From: Paracentrotus lividus
Lineage: Eukaryota; Echinodermata; Echinoidea; Camarodonta; Echinidae
Assembly: GCA_940671915.1 (NCBI GenBank)
Contig: CALNVZ010002100.1
Coordinates: 3,860,216-3,924,215, forward strand
DNA: 64,000 nucleotides
Direction: 5' to 3'
Shown here: positions 61,983 through 64,000 of the stretch, one piece after another
Numbering within the stretch: position 1 is the first letter of the stretch
Layout of the letters: each line of letters opens with the position of its first letter
Position numbers and translations under genes: made by a program
Notes under the pieces: generated by a model
The model's database searches: none
The model's input: the letters and a program-made list of their open reading frames with translations, nothing else
Told to the model about the DNA's origin: nothing

Positions 61983-62814
61983 AAATTTCTCAAAGCCATT
62001 TTTCCTTAAGCATGGTTTTTAATTTATAGAAAATGATTGCTTCTTTTAGTCAGGTAAAAATAAACCAAGCAAAACATTAATCAATCATTTTCATAGCCTT
62101 TTATCTCTCATGATTTTTAGTTGTTGTATATAATCATTTGTATACTCTCCTTGTAAATCTTTGGTAGATTCAAGATGAGAAACTAGAATTCAGTGCTAAG
62201 GCACACAGCAAAGTGGGATCACTAGACAATGCTGATCATCAACCTACCGGCGGGGATGTCAAGGTAATAATAGGCTTAATTATAAGTGAAATATCATAAA
62301 CCCGTAATTCTCAGACTCTCAAAATGATCTTTCCTTGGAACTCAAAACCCCAATTGTTGGTGAAAGAATGCAGCTGAACTCTCAAAAAATCTTGCCTTGC
62401 CAAAAGTTTGGAAAATTTGGTATTTCATTCATTCATGTTGTTGGATAACATGAAATTGCCAAACAGTGACATGACTCACCAATTTCCAATTCACGATATT
62501 TTTAAAACAGATTTAATGTCTTTTTTAAAAACATCTCTTTCCGTAAATCTGATTTTCCTGGCAAGCAACTTCAATAAATCTTTCATCACAATTCATAGAT
62601 TGATTCCTCAGGTTTTTTATAGAATGATCTGCAATGTATAATTGAGGCAAACACATGAGGGTGGCAATTGAAACAAACTTCTTGATTGTCTTTTATTGTA
62701 TTTTTATTTTTATTTATTTTTATTCTTTTCCCCTCTTTTTTCCTTTCTCAGATATTTGATGAAAAGCCTACATTCCAGCACGTATCACCACGTACAGACG
62801 ATGGTATCCACTAG
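10526..62814 (+). CDS. MAPT-like: Tau/MAP2/MAP4-family microtubule-associated protein, whole gene model (spliced)
   Basis: Spliced model: 10526-10967, 40966-44757, 46117-46213, 46610-46678, 48507-48605, 49483-49578, 51802-51894, 53284-53382, 54154-54249, 58498-58593, 59069-59164, 59799-60086, 60753-60848, 61703-61798, 62168-62263, 62752-62814. The family is recognised from repeats built on K/R-x-G-S-L-D-N ... H-x-P-G-G-G, the tubulin-binding repeat of tau, MAP2 and MAP4. These proteins bind along microtubules and stabilise or space them, mainly in neurons and other elongated cells; that role is family knowledge. Upstream of the repeats lie a long acidic projection-like region and a Lys/Pro/Thr-rich basic region, the usual family order. 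Junction phases agree throughout (1 after exon 2, 0 before 46117, 1 before 46610, 0 afterwards). About 14 repeats is far above the usual 3-5. Two exons carry frameshifts (see their entries). Additional exons in the large intron cannot be excluded. Confidence 0.9.
13287..13454. repeat. Near-perfect palindrome
   Basis: The arms start at CAAATATACAATGA (13287) and end at TCATTGTATATTTG (13454). The inner 52 bases per side, centred near 13372, are nearly perfect and include GGAACATCACATAGTACTA paired with its inverse. The palindrome overlaps the 3' side of the minus-strand exon region. It may be a foldback element or a fresh local inversion. Confidence 0.85.
13520..13807 (-). CDS. First exon of a Crypton/DUF3504 (ZMYM/QRICH1-type) recombinase-derived gene, partial
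   Basis: The minus strand has ATG at 13807 in good context (CAAAATGGCTGCC) and 96 codons ending exactly at a GTAAGC donor (13519-13514), phase 0. Residues 34-85 ([17 protein letters not shown] ... [16 protein letters not shown]) match my memory of the N-terminal helical domain of Crypton-type tyrosine recombinases and of host proteins derived from them, with the N-T-x-K-Q/K-x-x-Y-A-V-x-x-F and F-x-x-x-x-R-x-x-x-G-x-x-Y pattern. It lies inside the MAP intron on the opposite strand. No catalytic domain or later exons are visible down to 10968, so it is an orphan 5' exon, a truncated copy, or a gene whose other exons I could not see. Confidence 0.45.
13808..14080 (-). promoter_or_regulatory. CpG-containing block upstream of the minus-strand exon
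   Basis: Directly upstream of the minus-strand ATG lies a GC-rich block with CpG-rich words (GCATGCGCGCGGCATGC, TGACGTCA at 14028-14035, a CRE-like palindrome). It stands out from the AT-rich intron and would suit a promoter, which supports the minus-strand exon as a real 5' end. Confidence 0.35.
16133..16580. mobile_element. Palindromic MITE-like element
   Basis: GTGTGTTCAATGTTCATTTT near the left end is mirrored by AAAATGAACATTGAACACAC at the right end. Further inward, CATGAATCATGATACAAAA pairs with TTTTGTATCATGATTCATG. About 450 bp with no coding potential. Confidence 0.8.
20226..20560. repeat. GA-rich microsatellite field
   Basis: Pure (GA)n at 20226-20264 grades into GAAAGA/GAGAGA mixtures to about 20560. 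Long Ser/Leu- and Arg/Glu-rich reading frames over it are translations of the repeat, not genes. Confidence 0.95.
21269..21300. repeat. (GAT)n microsatellite
   Basis: About ten uninterrupted GAT/ATG trinucleotides. Confidence 0.95.
25583..26074. mobile_element. Inverted-repeat element with internal tandem units
   Basis: GGTGCTGCACTAGCTTGAGC at 25583 is mirrored by CTCGAGCTAGTGCAGCACC ending at 26074. Between them the CACTAGC-TGAGCTAAA-GGATCAGGGAAAAAA block recurs about every 90 bp. No coding sequence. Confidence 0.65.
26682..26733. repeat. Long poly-A tract followed by AAAAC repeats
   Basis: An A homopolymer of about 50 bases preceded by a C run, then AAAAC units to about 26780. Length in the assembly is likely unreliable. 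Confidence 0.95.
31141..31608. mobile_element. Tc1/mariner-like MITE
   Basis: The left end TACAGTGTGTCCCAATAAAA is mirrored by TTTTATTGGGATGCACTGTA at 31589-31608, with TA at both edges. The interior has further inverted segments around AAAAAGG/CCTTTTT. No transposase. Confidence 0.8.
32421..32583. repeat. Tandem duplication of about 93 bp
   Basis: The block around TTGAGTATAA...AAAGAATATTTC...ATTCATAAGTTTAA is present twice, near 32421-32490 and 32514-32583. Confidence 0.8.
32897..33074. repeat. Minisatellite, 47-bp unit, about 3.8 copies
   Basis: The unit is made of two half-units sharing AGATAGCAGATAATAT, one followed by CCCATGGT and the other by AAGAGGT. Repeated Ile/Tyr/Leu-rich reading frames on the minus strand are translations of this repeat. 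Confidence 0.95.
33704..34534. repeat. Diverged tandem repeat, unit about 310-350 bp, three copies
   Basis: Copies start at AATATTCAACT near 33704, 34058 and 34369. They share GTGTTTC-ACATCT-A-GTAGA, CAAGGATCCTGATT, AACTCTT-ATGT-ACAG and an A-rich end. The third copy is shortened by an internal deletion. Confidence 0.85.
35649..35905 (-). mobile_element. tRNA-derived SINE
   Basis: Read on the minus strand, TAGCTCAATCGGTTAGAGC (35891-35873) is a pol III A box and GAGTTCGAAACCC (35826-35814) a B box at tRNA-like spacing. The element ends in an (ATT)n tail, seen on the plus strand as (TAATAA)n at 35649-35680. It cannot fold as a full tRNA, so it is a SINE rather than a tRNA gene. Confidence 0.8.
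36754..38135. mobile_element. Large foldback element with Tc1/mariner-like ends
   Basis: The left end TACAGTGCGTATCAATAAAA is mirrored by TTTTATTGATACACCCTGTA ending at 38135. Terminal inverted arms of more than 200 bp include GTTCATGCTTGAGC paired with GCTCAAGCATGAAC. A second, inner inverted pair (AAAGGGGATTTGGTTGGTTG near 37178 and CAACCAACCAAATCCCCTTT ending near 37699) encloses an ATCA-rich tract. No transposase frame. Confidence 0.85.
37430..37680. repeat. (ATCA)n-like tetranucleotide tract
   Basis: Degenerate CAATCAAT/CGATCAAT units fill the core of the foldback element at 36754-38135. Confidence 0.85.
39078..39836. mobile_element. TIR element with GGGGTAATTATGGCCCC ends
   Basis: TAGGGGAGACTGGGGTAATT at 39078 is the inverse of AATTACCCCAGCCTCCCCTA ending at 39836. 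The GGGGTAATTATGGCCCC core also recurs inside, near 39453 and 39732. No coding sequence. Confidence 0.85.
40966..44757 (+). CDS. Exon 3: long acidic region followed by Lys/Pro/Thr-rich region (frame broken repeatedly)
   Basis: The exon opens after CATACAG in phase 1 (GAT CCT TTT...) and closes at GACAAG|GTATAA in phase 0. Coding-like stretches rich in Glu, Gln, Asp and Ser alternate between frames: codon starts near 40968-41147, 41144-41190, 41191-41310, 41642-41900, 42023-42190, 42629-42960, 43162-43370, 43482-43705 and 43936-44190. The last 180 codons (44218-44757) are open without a break and change character to Lys/Pro/Thr/Ala, with K-A-P and T-K-T-P units and many Ser/Thr-Pro sites. That matches the proline-rich basic region preceding the repeats in tau and MAP4. 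At 41268-41700 a ~80-bp unit encoding about [15 protein letters not shown] recurs some five times. The exon cannot be translated as given. Either the assembly has many single-base indels or this exon is decaying. Confidence 0.75.
41268..41700 (+). repeat. Degenerate ~80-bp coding repeat within exon 3
   Basis: Blocks resembling AGATATTGAGAAGGAAAAGG, then TTCACAGGAATATCTGGATCC, then GAGGCAGCAACATATGATTC recur about five times. The units encode an acidic DIEKE...EYLDP...EAATYD repeat and differ mainly by one- or two-base indels. Confidence 0.75.
44758..46116 (+). other. Intron 3
   Basis: From donor GTATAA to acceptor TTTGCAG (46110-46116). It contains the small TIR element at 44792-44962 and otherwise unremarkable AT-rich sequence. 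I see no coding exon. Confidence 0.7.
44792..44962. mobile_element. MITE with telomere-like internal repeats
   Basis: GACAATTGCTCCG near the left end pairs with CGGAGCAATTGTC near the right. The interior carries degenerate TTAGGG hexamers (TTTAGGGTTAGGTTTAGGG). A related degenerate block lies at about 61185-61250. Confidence 0.65.
46117..46213 (+). CDS. Exon 4: Ser/Thr/Lys-rich linker before the repeat domain
   Basis: 97 bp between TTTTTGCAG and GTAAGA. It starts in phase 0 ([18 protein letters not shown]) and ends in phase 1 with SSPRKS plus one G. The basic Ser/Pro composition matches the segment that flanks the first repeat in tau and MAP2. The phase-1 end fits the exon at 46610 and would not fit the one at 48507, which supports the exon order. 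Confidence 0.8.
46610..46678 (+). CDS. Exon 5: first microtubule-binding repeat, with a one-base frameshift
   Basis: After CTCCAG the exon reads in phase 1 as [16 protein letters not shown]. The frame then shifts by one base at about 46658-46661 (ACAATTCG, expected ACATTCG) and resumes as SPGGGN, ending at a perfect GTAAGT donor. The exon is 69 bp, whereas an unbroken phase-1-to-phase-0 exon would be 68. The boundary after PGGGN and before VK in the next exon matches the position of the human MAPT exon 9/10 boundary (PGGGK then VQIINK). The single extra A is the only defect, so sequencing error or a very recent mutation is likely. Confidence 0.75.
46680..47215. repeat. G-rich (GGGAGG)n low-complexity block
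   Basis: Purine-rich GGGAGGGG/GAGGAGG sequence between the exon fragments. The minus-strand Pro/Leu/Phe-rich reading frames here are translations of this repeat. Confidence 0.9.
46797..47128 (+). pseudogene. Three partial copies of the first-repeat exon in the following intron
   Basis: The exon 5 block GGAGTTGCATCCAAGAT plus GAGGAAAT and its GTAAGTTT donor recurs at 46797-46829, 46925-46958 and 47067-47128, each followed by similar G-rich intron sequence. The first two lack the middle of the repeat. The third keeps a degraded [12 protein letters not shown] stretch. They are tandem duplicates of the exon end, not functional repeats. Confidence 0.75.
48005..48080. repeat. (TAG)n/(TAC)n trinucleotide repeats
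   Basis: A run of TAG units (48010-48041) followed by an ACT/TAC run (48051-48080). The two are near inverse complements and could form a hairpin. Confidence 0.9.
48507..48605 (+). CDS. Exon 6: microtubule-binding repeat 2 (33 residues, only one with Cys)
   Basis: 99 bp, phase 0 at both ends, acceptor AACTCCAG and donor GTAATT. It starts [10 protein letters not shown] and contains [16 protein letters not shown]. This is the closest match in the array to vertebrate tau repeat 3 (SKCGSLGN...HKPGGG), including the cysteine equivalent to human tau Cys322. It carries the initial VK that later exons carry only at their ends. Confidence 0.9.
48640..48745. mobile_element. Short hairpin MITE-like palindrome
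   Basis: AAGTTCTTGGACA pairs with TGTCCAAGAACTT around a short loop. The arms extend outwards through AAGTTTCTC.../...GAGAAACGGGCCTCA. It lies 35 bases after the exon 6 donor. Confidence 0.7.
49483..49578 (+). CDS. Exon 7: microtubule-binding repeat 3
   Basis: 96 bp, phase 0 at both ends, between GACATAG and GTATTG. It encodes a full 32-residue repeat starting [11 protein letters not shown] and containing [18 protein letters not shown]. The K/R-x-G-S serine is the family's MARK/PAR-1 phosphorylation position. Confidence 0.9.
49579..51801 (+). other. Intron between repeats 3 and 4
   Basis: AT-rich. It has a short palindrome at 50202-50222 (TGGACCC...GGGTCCA) and no other recognised feature. 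No coding exon or repeat relic seen. Confidence 0.7.
51802..51894 (+). CDS. Exon 8: microtubule-binding repeat 4 (short, diverged)
   Basis: 93 bp, 31 residues, phase 0, acceptor TTTTCAG and donor GTGAAT. It starts [11 protein letters not shown]. The core is RVGSMEN rather than GSLDN, and the turn is SPHGGK rather than PGGG. It shares ILHDPV with the next exon, so the two are likely duplicates. Confidence 0.88.
51895..53283 (+). other. Intron between repeats 4 and 5
   Basis: No plus-strand coding exon. An unremarkable minus-strand frame at 52671-52904 is discussed among the rejected items. Confidence 0.6.
53284..53382 (+). CDS. Exon 9: microtubule-binding repeat 5 (33 residues)
   Basis: 99 bp, phase 0, between CATGAAG and GTGACC. 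It starts [13 protein letters not shown] and contains [18 protein letters not shown]. The acceptor lacks a strong pyrimidine tract directly before AAG, but TGTTTTGTTGTT lies just upstream. Confidence 0.88.
54154..54249 (+). CDS. Exon 10: microtubule-binding repeat 6
   Basis: 96 bp, phase 0, acceptor CCTAAAG after a pyrimidine-rich run and donor GTACGG. It starts [14 protein letters not shown], with core [10 protein letters not shown] and a PRGG turn in place of PGGG. Confidence 0.88.
54397..54449. repeat. Long poly-A tract
   Basis: About 53 consecutive A residues inside the intron. Confidence 0.95.
55787..55860 (+). pseudogene. Decayed microtubule-binding repeat exon
   Basis: ACAGACTTCTCAAAGAAAGT reads DFSKKVK like a repeat start. 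The next segment, in another frame, reads ATT TGA TCC CTT GAC AAT GCC CAC (I-stop-S-L-D-N-A-H). It is recognisable as KIGSLDNAH with Gly changed to stop. The PGGG part is deleted or scrambled. It is a remnant of a further repeat in the array. Confidence 0.8.
57103..57415 (+). pseudogene. THAP-type zinc-finger domain, frameshifted
   Basis: From ATG 57103 the frame gives a short Ser/Lys leader, then [25 protein letters not shown]. This resembles the THAP start: a Cys pair, then a YHRLP/FHKFP motif. A shift to another frame gives [18 protein letters not shown] (compare the W-x-x-x-x-R-R-x motif of THAP). A second shift gives [11 protein letters not shown], the C-x-x-H-F zinc-ligand end of the domain. 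At least two frameshifts make the gene unreadable as it stands. THAP domains bind DNA and occur in P-element-, KOLOBOK- and ISL2EU-type transposases and host proteins. Confidence 0.65.
57614..57778 (-). CDS. Short acidic ORF within the THAP element (54 codons)
   Basis: The minus-strand ATG at 57778 opens 54 codons, [21 protein letters not shown] followed by more Glu/Asp/Ser, ending at TGA 57616-57614. Just past the stop another frame continues [16 protein letters not shown], so the original may have been longer. Its strong acidic bias makes it more coding-like than the plus-strand frame across the same bases. I do not recognise the protein. Confidence 0.4.
   Translation of the reverse strand: MTESDPEMSLELEFEIEDIEDENEEESLSSIASSNGTETDIDDGELGEYISEDE
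58498..58593 (+). CDS. Exon 11: microtubule-binding repeat 7
   Basis: 96 bp, phase 0, acceptor AATTTCAG and donor GTAGTA. It starts [14 protein letters not shown], then [16 protein letters not shown]. It differs from the next exon by about ten bases and only two residues. Confidence 0.93.
59069..59164 (+). CDS. Exon 12: microtubule-binding repeat 8
   Basis: 96 bp, phase 0, same splice sites as exon 11 (AATTTCAG, GTAGTA). It starts [14 protein letters not shown], then [16 protein letters not shown]. Residue changes from exon 11 are Thr to Ala and Asn to Lys. Upstream intron words are also shared with exon 11. Confidence 0.93.
59799..60086 (+). CDS. Exon 13: three fused microtubule-binding repeats (9-11)
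   Basis: 288 bp, exactly three 32-residue repeats in one exon, phase 0, acceptor TCTGAAG and donor GTCAGA. The units start [22 protein letters not shown] and [11 protein letters not shown]. Cores are [32 protein letters not shown] and [16 protein letters not shown]. The second closely resembles vertebrate tau repeat 2 (NKKLD...GSKDNI.H..GGG). The donor GTCAGA is weaker than those of neighbouring exons. Confidence 0.92.
60603..60665. repeat. 28-bp-arm hairpin in intron 13
   Basis: TTGAGCAGAATTCAGCGTGA and the following bases pair with their inverse across a 7-base loop (60631-60637), with one mismatch. The hairpin ends 87 bases before exon 14. Confidence 0.9.
60753..60848 (+). CDS. Exon 14: microtubule-binding repeat 12 by position (11th intact exon-encoded unit after the triple exon's three)
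   Basis: 96 bp, phase 0, acceptor CTCCTCAG and donor GTAAGT. It starts [14 protein letters not shown], then [18 protein letters not shown]. It ends in Arg rather than Lys. Counting the frameshifted first repeat, this is repeat 12. Confidence 0.92.
61365..61642. mobile_element. Palindromic MITE-like element
   Basis: TTAAAGGTGGCATCACACTG at the left end pairs with the right end CAGTGTGATGCAGGCTTAA. GTTGAGCAAAGATGGACACACGA also pairs imperfectly with TCGTGTGTTCATCCTTGCTCAAC (each written here in part). Confidence 0.75.
61703..61798 (+). CDS. Exon 15: microtubule-binding repeat 13
   Basis: 96 bp, phase 0, acceptor TTGGCAG and donor GTACAT. It starts [14 protein letters not shown], then [18 protein letters not shown]. 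The PGGG turn is replaced by PTGG. The encoded peptide is identical to that of exon 16. Confidence 0.92.
61916..61979. repeat. Long poly-A tract
   Basis: About 62 consecutive A residues in the intron between the twin exons. Confidence 0.95.
62168..62263 (+). CDS. Exon 16: microtubule-binding repeat 14, twin of exon 15
   Basis: 96 bp, phase 0, acceptor TTGGTAG and donor GTAATA. It encodes the same 32 residues as exon 15. The six base differences are all at third codon positions and silent. Confidence 0.92.
62752..62814 (+). CDS. Exon 17: C-terminal tail and stop
   Basis: The acceptor TTTCTCAG follows a long pyrimidine tract. Twenty codons ([15 protein letters not shown] then DDGIH) end at TAG 62812-62814. 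The opening IFDEKPTF echoes the start of a repeat (compare IFDERVDF in exon 7), so the tail may be a truncated repeat. The longer C-terminal tail found after the repeats in vertebrate tau is absent. Confidence 0.85.
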   Translation: MFDEKPTFQHVSPRTDDGIH

Positions 62815-63214
62815 TCACATCAAAGATCTACAATCCTATGGCTGTGACTTTCGCTTGAATGGTGACCCTTTCTTCAATGGATGAGAACAGGTATCCTACT
62901 GGGTTATGTGACAAAGAATCCCCGCCATGGTGGTCCCTGAATGTGCACACCACTCATATCAAAGGTCTACAATCCCATGGCTGTGACTTTCCCTTGAACG
63001 TTGACCCTTCCTTGAGACGATAAGAACAGATTTCCTACTAGGTTATGCGACAAAGGAACCTTGAAATGGTCGTCTGAATGTGCACACCAGTCATATCAAA
63101 GATCTACAATCCTATGGCTGGGACTTTCCCTAGAATGGTGACCCTTTCTTTAGGTGATAAGAACAGATTTCCTACTAGATTATATGACAGATGATCCCTG
63201 CATAGTGCTCACCA
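62815..63214. repeat. Tandem repeat in the 3' UTR, about 138-bp unit, 2.9 copies
   Basis: Units begin at TCACATCAAAGATCTACAAT (62815), TCATATCAAAGGTCTACAAT (62954) and TCATATCAAAGATCTACAAT (63091). They share ATGGCTGTGACTTTC, GTGACCCTTTCTT, AAGAACAG-TTTCCTACT and GTGCACACCA. Confidence 0.92.
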
Positions 63215-63885
63215 GCCTTCCGTATGAGGCAGTTGTGATTACAATGATCATGAAGATCTTATATGAGGGATAGGAGAAACCTTTCATGTTTGCACTTAGG
63301 AGTGTCCTATATGAACGCCGTTAACACTGACATGTTTTATTGGTCATAACTTCAAAACACCCCAAGAGAATATGTAATGGATCTTTCACCTAAACAAAAA
63401 TTAGCTTACTAGCATGGGTCCTTATCCTGAAAAGCTGAGCGTATGAAGCAAATCGTAATGTACGATCTTTGTAAAGAACCATTATGAGAGAAGAAACTAT
63501 TCAGACCACTTGTAATGTAATTACTGGTGATAATGTGGCAGTCATATACACAATGCATGGATGGCACATTGAAATTGTGATCATTGTGTTGTAAATTGTA
63601 GGCACAACTTTTGTCAAGATTTTAGGCTATATAATTAAGGTGACAAAATGACAACAAATGCAAAAAAAAAAAAAAAAAAGGGTTGCTGGCGTATTAGGGC
63701 CTATATAGACCCAGAAGATACAAAGAAAGCACATGTTGAAAAAAAACCCCACACACTTGACCAAAGAGTTTTTATCAAACGAATACAAAAGCACAGAACA
63801 AATAGGTAATTTTTCTGTGCGTTGACCGTGCATCATGTATGTGTAACTTCATGTGTGAAATGTCACAAGCCTCAATTACAATAAA
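62815..63885 (+). other. 3' untranslated region with candidate poly-A signal
   Basis: Non-coding sequence after the stop. AATAAA at 63880-63885 is the first canonical poly-A signal I see downstream, so the UTR may be about 1.1 kb. The true cleavage site is not shown by sequence alone. Confidence 0.5.
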
Positions 63886-64000
63886 ATGCAAGGGCTGAAA
63901 TTCAAAATCTGTAAAGTCCTTGACGGATAAATGTTCATTTAATAAGCAAAGTTTATAGCAACCCATATTTGCACTGGCTTGGTCAATTATGGACAGATTT

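Overview
This is a eukaryotic, AT-rich, intron-rich window with many (GA)n, (AAT)n and poly-A/poly-G tracts and small palindromic transposons. The frequent TAGGCCTAC-type words, the repeat families and the gene content suggest an invertebrate deuterostome, most likely an echinoderm such as a sea urchin. That assignment is inference; no species-diagnostic gene is present.

One large plus-strand gene dominates the window: a member of the tau/MAP2/MAP4 family of microtubule-associated proteins. I trace it from a possible non-coding first exon ending at 2994, through an ATG exon (10418-10967), a ~30 kb intron, a 3.8 kb acidic to Lys/Pro-rich exon (40966-44757), a short Ser/Thr-rich exon (46117-46213), then a long series of small exons encoding tandem microtubule-binding repeats, to a 20-residue C-terminal exon with the stop at 62812-62814 and a 3' UTR. 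Eleven exons (48507-62263) carry 13 intact repeats of 31-33 residues. A further first repeat (46610-46678) carries a one-base frameshift. Vertebrate tau, MAP2 and MAP4 have about 3-5 such repeats, so about 14 is a striking expansion. All exons from 48507 onward are phase 0 at both ends, so any could be skipped without breaking frame.

The array shows several stages of its own evolution. There are twin exons that differ only at synonymous sites (61703 and 62168), a duplicated exon-plus-intron pair (58498 and 59069), three repeats fused in one exon (59799-60086), one dead repeat exon (55787-55860), and a string of exon-fragment copies with intact donor sites (46797-47128). The long acidic exon, by contrast, is broken by many frame changes while every piece still reads as coding. 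This is either consensus indel error or recent decay.

The introns hold mobile-element remains: several palindromic TIR elements (5901, 8776, 16133, 25583, 31141, 36754, 39078, 44792, 61365), a tRNA-derived SINE on the minus strand (about 35649-35905), a decayed THAP-domain element (about 56050-57990), and a minus-strand first exon resembling the Crypton/DUF3504 (ZMYM/QRICH1) recombinase-derived family (13520-13807). Most of the 30 kb intron 2 shows nothing else I can support.
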